5,773 nt of DNA from Candidatus Odyssella thessalonicensis. GTDB taxonomy: Bacteria > Pseudomonadota > Alphaproteobacteria > Bin65. Numbering within the stretch: position 1 is the first letter of the stretch; every line of letters starts with the position of its first letter. A program made the position numbers and the translations under genes. Below are positions 1-5,549 of the stretch, piece after piece. Below the pieces are notes generated by a model. The model searched no databases and had not been told where the DNA came from. It was given only the letters and a program-made list of their open reading frames with translations. The stretch is from NCBI GenBank assembly GCA_005240015.1, contig SBBV01000333.1:1-5773 (forward strand), written 5' to 3'.

Positions 1-2
1 CG

Positions 3-1676
3 CTCGACGAGGACGATCTGCGCGGCCCGTTGAAGGTTCCCACGCGCCGCGCGCGCCGCGACAGCTTCAACGCGCTGAAGGGAACCTACGTCAGTCCGCT
101 CAACGACTGGCAGCCCTCCGACTATCCGGCGATCACATCGACGACCTACGAGACGCAGGACGGCGGGATCCGCGTCTACAACGAGCTCGACCAGCCCTAC
201 ACGTCGCGCAGCGGCCAAGCGCAGCGCGCGGCCAAGATCACCTTGGCCCGCAACCGCTTCGAGCGGATCGCGCACTATCCGGCCATGCTGCGCGCCTACG
301 ATGCGCGGCCCGGCGATAACATCGCCGTCACCAACACGCGCTGGTCGTGGGCCGCGAAGCCGTTCGAGGTGCTCGAGCGGAAGCCGATCATCGAGAAGGG
401 AGCGCGCGGCCCCTATCTCGGCCTCGACTACATCCTCAACGAAACCGACCAGAGCATTTTCGCCTGGGCTTCGACAGAAGAGCAGGCCGATGCGCCGGTG
501 ATCCCGCCGACCCTGCCCGATTGGAGCAAGGTTCCGGCGCCCGGTGCGCCGGCGGTCACGGAATCGACCTTCGAGGGCCGCGAAGGGTCAGACGTCAAGG
601 CGCGCGTCACGCTCAACTGGATCGCCTCGACCTCGGGCGCGCTCGACGGCTACGAGGTGGAATACAAGCTTTCGGCCTCTTCGACCTGGTCGAGCGCTGG
701 CGGCACCGCCGCCGAGATCACGTCGCTCGACCTCGACGACGTGACGCCCGGAACCTACGATTTCCGGGTTCGGGCTCGCACCTCGGTCGGCGCGCGCTCG
801 GCCTGGTCGACCACATTAAACCGCGTCGTGTTCGGCCTCGCCGCCGATCCGGTCGCGATCACAGGCCTGACCGGCCTCCCGCTCGGCGGGCAGTTCGTGC
901 TGCGTTGGACCCTTCACGCCGACGCCGACGTGCGGCGCGGCGGCCACATCGAATTCCGCCATTCGCCTCAGACCAGCGGCGCCACCGCGGCCGAGAGCAC
1001 CACGATCGGCGACCGCGTCGACGGCCGCTCGACCACCGCCTTCCTCCCGTTCAAGACCGGCACATACTTCGCGCGCGCGGTCGACAAGCTCGGCCACGCG
1101 GGCCCGTGGGCCTCGGTCGTTAACATCGGCGACACCCTCTTCGCCTGGTCGACGCTCGGCAGCATACAGGAAGACGCGACCTTCCCCGGCACGCATTCGG
1201 GGACCGTCGTTGTCGGCTCGGTGCTGACGCTCGACGGCGCCACGCCGATCGACAGCTGGGGCCTCGTCGACAGCGTGCTCGATTGGGACAGCGAGGGCGG
1301 CATCGTCGCGACCGGCACCTACACCTTCTCGGCCGGCATCGACTTGGGCTCGGTGCAGCGCGTGCGGCTGCGCTCGCACATCCGTGCCACGACCGTCAAT
1401 GTCCGCGACCTGTTCGACACTCGCCTCGCCAACATCGACGATTGGGAGAGTTTCGACGGCACGACCGCGCCGGGTGCCGCTGATGCCTGGGTCGAGGTGC
1501 GCTCGACCAATGACAACCCGTCGGGGTCGCCGACCTGGTCTGCCTGGCAGCGCCTCGACGTCGCCGAGTTCAACGCGCGCGCCTTCCAGTTCCGCGCGCA
1601 GCTCCGCTCCAACGACAGCGCGTATCGCCCCGAAGTGCGCGAGCTGCGCGCCTACGCCGAAGATCCAACCCTCTAG
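3..1676 (+). CDS. Phage tail tip / host-specificity protein (J-like), C-terminal part, cut by the window edge
   Basis: The reading frame is open from the first full codon at position 3, so the gene starts outside the window; the TTG at 30 is only an internal codon. Residue numbers below count from that TTG. Residues 1-150 resemble the end of the putative phage tail protein family found in lambda J-like tip proteins, with a typical WQPSDYP stretch at 27-33 and a GDNIAV turn near 95. Residues about 170-268 look like a fibronectin type III domain (YEVEYK near 208, YDFRVRA near 243). Residues about 272-368 look like a second, more diverged one. The last 180 residues form a beta-rich C-terminal domain ending in the WSAWQRLD ... 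ARAFQFRAQL pattern common at the end of such proteins. The protein would sit at the tail tip and help contact the host surface. Domain calls are from memory of the families; the FN3 call is firmer than the exact J assignment. Confidence 0.82.
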   Translation, partial: LDEDDLRGPLKVPTRRARRDSFNALKGTYVSPLNDWQPSDYPAITSTTYETQDGGIRVYNELDQPYTSRSGQAQRAAKITLARNRFERIAHYPAMLRAYDARPGDNIAVTNTRWSWAAKPFEVLERKPIIEKGARGPYLGLDYILNETDQSIFAWASTEEQADAPVIPPTLPDWSKVPAPGAPAVTESTFEGREGSDVKARVTLNWIASTSGALDGYEVEYKLSASSTWSSAGGTAAEITSLDLDDVTPGTYDFRVRARTSVGARSAWSTTLNRVVFGLAADPVAITGLTGLPLGGQFVLRWTLHADADVRRGGHIEFRHSPQTSGATAAESTTIGDRVDGRSTTAFLPFKTGTYFARAVDKLGHAGPWASVVNIGDTLFAWSTLGSIQEDATFPGTHSGTVVVGSVLTLDGATPIDSWGLVDSVLDWDSEGGIVATGTYTFSAGIDLGSVQRVRLRSHIRATTVNVRDLFDTRLANIDDWESFDGTTAPGAADAWVEVRSTNDNPSGSPTWSAWQRLDVAEFNARAFQFRAQLRSNDSAYRPEVRELRAYAEDPTL

Positions 1677-1685
1677 GAACATCCG

Positions 1686-2162
1686 ATGACCCTTGCAGAG
1701 CAGCCGGCAGCGGAGCCCCCTCCGCCGCCCGAACCGCCGCGCCCGAAGCGGATGTGGGTCGCGAAGTTCAACGAGGACGGCGGCCTCGTCGGCTTCGACG
1801 AGACGACCGCAGACAAGGTGCCCGCCGGCGCGGTCGCGTTTGCTCACAAGCCCGACAACCTCTGCGACGGCCGCTACCGCTGGAACGACAATCAGAAGCG
1901 CTTCGACCCGATCCCGGTCCGGCTGCTCGAGCTCGGCGATACGGCGGCGTTCAACAACATGGTGCTGAGCGTGCTCGCCGGCTTCGTCGAAGAAAACTCG
2001 GTCCCGATCGAGGTGAAGGACGCGGTCGATTTCATCCGTGCCACAGGCGCCGACGATACCGAGCAGCTGCAACGGCTCGTCAAGGCCGAGGGGATGCGCC
2101 TGCTGAAGCGCTTCAAGGCACAGGCGCGGCACGCGCTCAACGCGCGGCGGAAGCAGGGCTAG
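1686..2162 (+). CDS. Unrecognised 158-residue phage protein with proline-rich N terminus
   Basis: I do not recognise this protein. It starts with ATG nine bases after the tail tip gene stop, and an AGGA overlapping that stop (1675-1678) gives a well-spaced ribosome binding site. Residues 8-20 are mostly proline and glutamate. Residues 23-77 form a compact segment with aromatic residues (MWVAKF, then GRYRWNDNQKRF) similar in style to small proteins encoded beside tail fibres. Residues 80-158 look helical and become strongly basic at the end (KRFKAQARHALNARRKQG). There is no signal peptide or membrane segment. Its position between a tip protein and a fibre protein suggests a structural or assembly role, such as an adaptor or fibre chaperone, but that is inference from position only. 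Codon use matches the neighbours. Confidence 0.72.
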   Translation: MTLAEQPAAEPPPPPEPPRPKRMWVAKFNEDGGLVGFDETTADKVPAGAVAFAHKPDNLCDGRYRWNDNQKRFDPIPVRLLELGDTAAFNNMVLSVLAGFVEENSVPIEVKDAVDFIRATGADDTEQLQRLVKAEGMRLLKRFKAQARHALNARRKQG

Positions 2163-2168
2163 CGCGCC

Positions 2169-3497
2169 ATGGCCCAGCATGACGGCGTCATCGACAACGC
2201 GGCCGGCGCCACGGTCCGCGCGGACATCAACAACCTTGCGGCGGCGCTGCTGTCGGAGAACAGCGGCACATCGGCGCCGTCCACGACCTACGCGAATCAG
2301 CCGTGGACCGATACGGCCAACCACCTGCGCAAGGTTCGCAACGAGGCGAACACCGCCTGGATCATCCGCGGCCGCACCGACGCCGAGGGCCTCGTCACCA
2401 AGTCGGCCGGCTTCACGGTGGGGCTGCGCGATTACGGCAAGACGTTCCGCTGCACCGCGGCGCTGACGGTCGCGTTCGACGCGGCGGCCACGCTCACCGA
2501 CGGCTTCTGGTGCCGGATCATCAACGCCTCCACCGGCTTGGTCACGCTCGATCCAAACGCGAGCGAGCAGATCAATGGCGCGAACACGCTCGACCTGCGC
2601 CCCGGCGAGGGCGCCTATGTCGAGACCGACGCGACCCTGTTCCGGGCGATCAGCGCCGGTCCCGGCTTGGTGGCGCGCAAGGTGTTCGGCCTCGCCAGCG
2701 TCATCTCGCCCGCGCAGCTCACCGCCAACACCGACAACTGGGCGCCGACCGGCATCGAGGACTGCAACGTCATCCGGCTCTCGACCGACGCGAGCCGCAA
2801 CATCACCGGCATCACGCAGGGCTGGGACGGCCGCGTCGTCGTGCTCGAGAATGTCGGCGCGCAGGATGCGGTGCTCGTGCACGACGCCACGTCGGCGGCG
2901 GCCAACCGCTTCTACTGCCCGACCAGCGCCAACTACACGCTCAAGGCCAACGGCGCTGTTGCGGTGCGCTACGACGGCACGTCGAGCCGCTGGCGCGTCA
3001 TGGAGGGCGCGGCGGCGGGCAGTGGTGGCAAGCTCGTGCAGCGCACCTACGCGACCTACACGACGGCAACGACGACAAGCGCGACCATCCCGAACGACGA
3101 TACAATTCCACAGAACACCGAGGGCGCGGAGACCGTCACGGCTCCGATCACGCCGACCAGCACCTCCAATCGCATCCGCGTCTACGCCGTTGCTTCGATC
3201 GATGGTGGTGGCGCGAACGGCGCAGGCGCTATGGCTCTGTTTCGCGACGCCGTAGCGGACGCGCTCGCCGTGCAGGGAGTTAATTTTTCTGCGACTGGCG
3301 GCGGCGGCATCCCCACTGTCGGAACGCTGCTTTACGAGGAATTGGCCCCGAGCACGTCGCCCATCACCTACAAGCTGCGCGTCGGCGGCATCGCCGGGAT
3401 CACAACCACAATAGGCATCAATGCTAACAGTGCGGGCACGCGCAAATTCGGCGGCACGCTGGCGCATGTCCTTATCGTCGAAGAGCTGACGCCATGA
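2169..3497 (+). CDS. Modular phage tail fibre / receptor-binding protein
   Basis: This 442-residue protein has the module order of tail fibre proteins in many proteobacterial phages. Residues 1-70 form an N-terminal attachment segment: AQHDGVIDN, then RADINNLAAALLSENSG, then WTDTANHLRKVRNEANTAW, a pattern seen at the start of many phage fibres. Residues about 80-160 and 185-278 are two beta-sandwich-like modules that resemble each other (see findings). Residues about 285-442 form a C-terminal domain with the DDTIPQNTEGAE motif near 310 and ALFRDAVADALA near 356, seen at the distal ends of phage fibres, where receptor binding would occur. The gene begins six bases after the preceding stop with only a weak ribosome binding site, which suggests coupling to the upstream gene. 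Codons in the last third are less GC-biased than elsewhere. The fibre role is well supported; the receptor is unknown. Confidence 0.83.
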   Translation: MAQHDGVIDNAAGATVRADINNLAAALLSENSGTSAPSTTYANQPWTDTANHLRKVRNEANTAWIIRGRTDAEGLVTKSAGFTVGLRDYGKTFRCTAALTVAFDAAATLTDGFWCRIINASTGLVTLDPNASEQINGANTLDLRPGEGAYVETDATLFRAISAGPGLVARKVFGLASVISPAQLTANTDNWAPTGIEDCNVIRLSTDASRNITGITQGWDGRVVVLENVGAQDAVLVHDATSAAANRFYCPTSANYTLKANGAVAVRYDGTSSRWRVMEGAAAGSGGKLVQRTYATYTTATTTSATIPNDDTIPQNTEGAETVTAPITPTSTSNRIRVYAVASIDGGGANGAGAMALFRDAVADALAVQGVNFSATGGGGIPTVGTLLYEELAPSTSPITYKLRVGGIAGITTTIGINANSAGTRKFGGTLAHVLIVEELTP

Positions 3498-3709
3498 GCT
3501 ACGACATCGTGACCGCCCGTTTCGGCAACGCCTCCGGCGATGCGGTCGTGCTGCAGACGAGCGATGCCGGCGAGGTGCATCTCGACCTCACCAAGCCGGC
3601 GAGCCATCCCTCCTGCAACAACAAGGCCGCGCGGCTTTCCTACGACGAATGGCGCGCGGCAGGGAACGTGCCGGCGCCCTACATCCCTCCGGGGCCGCGC
3701 GACCAATAG
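3494..3709 (+). CDS. Small unrecognised protein (71 aa) coupled to the tail fibre gene
   Basis: The ATG overlaps the fibre gene stop in an ATGA arrangement, and a GAAGAG about eight bases upstream can serve as ribosome binding site, so translation is probably coupled to the fibre. The protein starts MSYDIVTARFGNASGDAVVL and ends with a proline-rich tail (VPAPYIPPGPRDQ). It has no signal peptide or membrane helix. I do not recognise the family. Small proteins placed directly after a fibre gene are often fibre assembly chaperones or accessory structural proteins, so that is the most likely role by position, but nothing in the sequence proves it. The reading frame has the same GC-rich third positions as its neighbours, which supports real coding. 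Confidence 0.68.
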   Translation: MSYDIVTARFGNASGDAVVLQTSDAGEVHLDLTKPASHPSCNNKAARLSYDEWRAAGNVPAPYIPPGPRDQ

Positions 3710-3730
3710 TGCCCGCCGTCATCAACCCGA

Positions 3731-3736
3731 AGGAGG
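3731..3736 (+). promoter_or_regulatory. Strong Shine-Dalgarno site setting the start at 3742
   Basis: AGGAGG, preceded by a further A, lies five bases before ATG 3742. It is the strongest ribosome binding site in the window. It fixes the start of the secreted 122-residue protein, because the open frame continues upstream to 3649 but would then run through the end of the previous gene and bury the signal peptide. Confidence 0.85.
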
Positions 3737-3741
3737 CTGCC

Positions 3742-4110
3742 ATGCCCGCCGCCAAGCGCGCGTGCCTCGCCATGTTTGCCGTCATTGCGATGACGCTCGC
3801 ACTGCTGCTGGCGATCGCGGCGCTGGCGGCGCCGGCGCGCGCCCATGGCGATGCCGACTGGATCAACAAGGGCGGCTATCGCAACGCTGCCGGCGAGCTG
3901 TGCTGCGGCAAGAACGATTGCTTCGAGCTCGCGCCGGCGCGCGTGCTGGTGACGCCGCGCGGCTACGAGCTGCTCGACGAGCCCAGCGGCAACGGTTCGC
4001 ACATGATCGTGCCGCACGAGGAGCGGCAGGTCAGCGAGGACGGCAAATACTGGTTGTGCAAGGTCGGCTTCCGGCGCCGCTGCTTCTTCGCGCCGCATCA
4101 GGGGTTCTGA
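3742..4110 (+). CDS. Secreted cysteine-rich protein (122 aa) of unknown function
   Basis: From ATG 3742 the protein opens with a clear signal peptide: basic MPAAKR, a hydrophobic stretch at residues 9-30, and a likely cleavage site after ARA at 34. The mature part of about 88 residues begins HGDADWINKGGY and carries five cysteines: LCCGKNDC (54, 55, 60), then 106 and 114 in the YWLC ... RRRCFFAP ending. This layout resembles an uncharacterised family of small exported proteins that I recall from Rhizobiales genomes and their prophages. Disulfide bonds in the periplasm are likely; an odd number of cysteines leaves one free or bound to a partner. It lies between the tail genes and the lysis-like genes and has its own strong ribosome binding site. 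Function is unknown; cargo, exclusion and lysis-accessory roles are all possible. Confidence 0.8.
   Translation: MPAAKRACLAMFAVIAMTLALLLAIAALAAPARAHGDADWINKGGYRNAAGELCCGKNDCFELAPARVLVTPRGYELLDEPSGNGSHMIVPHEERQVSEDGKYWLCKVGFRRRCFFAPHQGF
4100..4104 (+). promoter_or_regulatory. Ribosome binding site for the GTG-start 55-residue gene
   Basis: AGGGG sits inside the end of the preceding gene, seven bases before GTG 4112. It supports the use of GTG as the start of the short gene that follows the stop at 4108-4110. Confidence 0.5.
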
Positions 4111-4111
4111 C

Positions 4112-4279
4112 GTGCACAAGGCCGCCGCCAGTCCGCCCGAATGGGCCGAGGACGAGGCGCGCCGGCTCGTGGCGCGCGCCCACATCCGCGCCAAGCAGGA
4201 AGGGCGCACCGAATGGGACGCGATGAAGCGCGAGATCGCCGACTACCTGGCGGCGCAGCGCCGGGAGGCGCGGGCATGA
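4112..4279 (+). CDS. Small charged helical protein (55 aa), GTG start
   Basis: A GTG one base after the preceding stop opens a 55-codon frame that ends in TGA at 4277-4279, overlapping the next ATG as ATGA. The protein reads MHKAAASPPEWAEDEARRLV and continues with ARAHIRAKQEGRTEWDAMKR to its end at REARA. It is rich in Arg, Glu and Ala, probably all helical after the SPPEW turn, with no membrane segment or cysteine. The tight fit between two genes, the AGGGG site upstream and the GC-rich third positions all support it as real. I do not recognise the family. It is a cytoplasmic protein of unknown role in what looks like the lysis region. Confidence 0.68.
   Translation: MHKAAASPPEWAEDEARRLVARAHIRAKQEGRTEWDAMKREIADYLAAQRREARA
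4263..4268 (+). promoter_or_regulatory. Ribosome binding site setting the start at 4276
   Basis: GGGAGG lies seven bases before ATG 4276. It decides between this start and an in-frame ATG at 4141; the downstream start also begins exactly with a signal-like hydrophobic segment and forms an ATGA overlap with the preceding gene. Confidence 0.75.
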
Positions 4280-4560
4280 GGCTTTTCCTCGCGCTCGCGC
4301 TTTTAGCACTGACCGCGCCGGCCGCCGCGCAGGTGCCCGACCCGGCGCCGGCCGGCTTTTGGGCCGAGTTCTACGCGGCGGCCAAGACCGCAGGCTGGTT
4401 CGGCACGCTCGTCATGACGCTGATGTGGTGGCTCGAGCGGCGCGAGCGCAAGGACGAGCAGGGCACGGGCGAGAAGCGCCACGCCGCCGTCATGGAGGCG
4501 CTGAACGCGGTCAAGACCTTCATGGAAGTCATCCGCGACCGCTTCCCGAGGCAGCCATGA
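4276..4560 (+). CDS. Small membrane protein (94 aa), candidate class II holin
   Basis: The protein starts with a hydrophobic, alanine- and leucine-rich segment (residues 2-18, RLFLALALLALTAPAAA) that could be a cleaved signal peptide (AAA before Q19) or a first membrane helix. A short linker, VPDPAPAGFWAEFYAA, leads to a second hydrophobic segment at about 39-53 (AGWFGTLVMTLMWWL) followed at once by a basic cluster (ERRERK). The rest is a charged, probably helical tail. Two weak membrane segments, fewer than 100 residues and a charged C terminus fit class II holins, which make the lesion that lets an endolysin reach the wall. Position two genes before the wall hydrolase supports this. No family is firmly recognised. 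Alternatives are an inner-membrane spanin or another single-pass protein. Confidence 0.72.
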   Translation: MRLFLALALLALTAPAAAQVPDPAPAGFWAEFYAAAKTAGWFGTLVMTLMWWLERRERKDEQGTGEKRHAAVMEALNAVKTFMEVIRDRFPRQP

Positions 4561-4787
4561 TGTGGTTTGGCAAGAAAGAGCGCGCGCGGCGCACCCGCGA
4601 GGTGGAGACCGTCGCGGCCGAGATCACCCGGCTCGCCGACGAGATCGCGGCGGCGCCGCGCACCGTCTGCCCGATCACGCATCAGCTCTGCCTCCTGATC
4701 GGCAAGAGCGCCGAAGAGAGCGCGCGCGATCTCGACGATCTCGAGCGCCGGCAACGCGCGGCCGGCATCATCGGGGTGGCCGAGTGA
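4557..4787 (+). CDS. Small charged protein (76 aa), unrecognised
   Basis: ATG 4557 overlaps the preceding stop as ATGA, and a second ATG follows directly at 4560; GAGG at 4548-4551 is the likely ribosome binding site. The protein begins MMWFGKKERARRTREVETVA. It has two helical, heptad-like charged stretches, about residues 10-33 and 50-70, around a middle part PRTVCPITHQLCLLIGK with two cysteines. There is no obvious membrane helix, though the short MMWF start followed by basic residues could touch a membrane. I do not recognise it. Its place between a putative holin and a putative lipoprotein suggests a lysis-related or regulatory role, but the sequence does not show one. Confidence 0.66.
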   Translation: MMWFGKKERARRTREVETVAAEITRLADEIAAAPRTVCPITHQLCLLIGKSAEESARDLDDLERRQRAAGIIGVAE

Positions 4788-4924
4788 TGCGCGAAATCCT
4801 GCTCGTCCGGCTCGCCGCGGTGCTGATCGCTGCCGGCGTCGTCGCCGCGTGCGCCATGCTCGAGCAGCAAGCGCCGGCGATCGTCTCCAGTTGCCGCCCG
4901 CGCGCGGCGCGCTGCCATAGGTGA
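4787..4924 (+). CDS. Tiny putative lipoprotein (45 aa), candidate outer-membrane spanin
   Basis: The ATG shares one base with the preceding stop (TGATG), and GGGGTGG about seven bases upstream can act as ribosome binding site. The protein reads MREILLVRLAAVLIAAGVVA then AC at 21-22. The stretch VAAC at 19-22, after a hydrophobic run, fits a lipobox, so signal peptidase II would leave a 24-residue lipoprotein starting at Cys22. The mature part is short, with two further cysteines and a basic end (CRPRAARCHR). Small lipoproteins next to holin and endolysin genes are often Rz1-like spanins that help fuse the inner and outer membranes at the end of lysis. It is not notably proline-rich as Rz1 is, and no clear inner-membrane partner is visible, so the spanin role is tentative. 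Being so short, it could also be a non-functional remnant. Confidence 0.58.
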   Translation: MREILLVRLAAVLIAAGVVAACAMLEQQAPAIVSSCRPRAARCHR

Positions 4925-4928
4925 GTCG

Positions 4929-5549
4929 ATGCTGCAAGGCTGTGACACCAACCAGCCGCTGACGAAATTCGCGGCCGCCCTGCGCGCCAAGGGCAAGGTC
5001 TTTGTCGGCCGATACTTGCGTCGCCGCGCGGACGATCCCTCGTGCCTCACCGCGACCGAGGTGACGGCGCTGTTCGAGCACGGCATCGCCCTGGTGCTGA
5101 TCTTCCAGCACAAGAGCAATCGCGTCGAAGAGTTCACCCAGGAGAACGCGCGGAAGGACGCCGCGGCGACCCTCGCGCGGCTCGCCGAGCTCGGCGTGCC
5201 GAAGCACGTCGCGGTTTATCTCGCCTTCGACACCGACTTCGTGAAGTCCAACGTCCACATTGCGCTGGCCTACGGCGAGATCTGGGCGCGCGCGGTGAAA
5301 GAGGCCGGCTACGGCACGGGCTGCTACGGCGACCGCGAGGTGCTCGAACTGCTGACCGAGACCTATCGCGAGGGCTGGGGCGATCTCTTCGACCACCGCT
5401 TCGCGACAAACGCGCCCGGCTGGGGCCGCCCGCACGACTACGACATCTTGCAGTCGAGCCTGCCCTACACGATCCTGCCGAGCCTCCAAGTCGACGACTG
5501 CGTCGCGCACGGCTACGAGCAGGCCGGCATGTGGCAGGCAGCGGCGTGA
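4929..5549 (+). CDS. DUF1906 / Rv2525c-like glycoside-hydrolase-like protein, probable phage endolysin
   Basis: The 206-residue protein fits the DUF1906 (Rv2525c-like, GH25-like fold) family along its whole length. It opens with MLQGCDTNQPLT, matching the family's GxDTNxPLT start with Asp6 where the first active-site-like acid lies. FVGRYLRR follows at 25-32, then a strand ALVLIFQ at 54-60. AVYLAFDTDF at 95-104 carries the acidic pair Asp101/Asp103, YGTGCYG is at 128-134, and the end carries WGRPHDYDILQSS (165-177) and QVDDCVAHG (187-195). The family's TIM-barrel fold resembles wall-degrading lysozymes, though activity is not established for most members. There is no signal peptide, so it would need a holin to reach the wall. 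AGGTGAG (4919-4925), overlapping the previous stop, is a close ribosome binding site for ATG 4929. The fold assignment is strong; endolysin function is inferred from context. Confidence 0.82.
   Translation: MLQGCDTNQPLTKFAAALRAKGKVFVGRYLRRRADDPSCLTATEVTALFEHGIALVLIFQHKSNRVEEFTQENARKDAAATLARLAELGVPKHVAVYLAFDTDFVKSNVHIALAYGEIWARAVKEAGYGTGCYGDREVLELLTETYREGWGDLFDHRFATNAPGWGRPHDYDILQSSLPYTILPSLQVDDCVAHGYEQAGMWQAAA

Noticed and set aside
30..32. TTG as the start of the tail tip protein
   Set aside because: The frame is open to the left edge and the upstream residues (LDEDDLRGP) continue the family pattern, so the real start is outside the window.
816..3467. Very long (883-codon) open frame on the - strand opposite the tail genes
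   Set aside because: It is codon-aligned with the + strand genes at 3-1676, 1686-2162 and 2169-3497, which all share one frame. Stops in that antisense frame need TTA, CTA or TCA codons on the + strand, which are rare at this GC content; it ends exactly at a TTA codon (816-818). It crosses three genes and its protein is an arginine/aspartate/valine-rich low-complexity product with no motif.
3000..3497. Diversity-generating retroelement target at the fibre C terminus
   Set aside because: There is no template repeat or reverse transcriptase in the window, and the C-terminal domain does not look like a C-type lectin fold.
3649..3741. Upstream in-frame start for the secreted protein
   Set aside because: It would overlap the end of the 71-residue gene, put 31 basic residues before the signal peptide, and ignore the AGGAGG five bases before ATG 3742.
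4141..4275. Upstream in-frame start for the 94-residue membrane protein
   Set aside because: The extension is arginine-rich, overlaps the 55-residue gene in another frame, and would bury the hydrophobic N terminus; GGGAGG before ATG 4276 is a better start signal.
4371..5510. 379-codon open frame on the - strand opposite the lysis-like genes
   Set aside because: It has the same cause: it is codon-aligned opposite the DUF1906 gene, spans several well-supported small + strand genes, and shows no recognisable domain.
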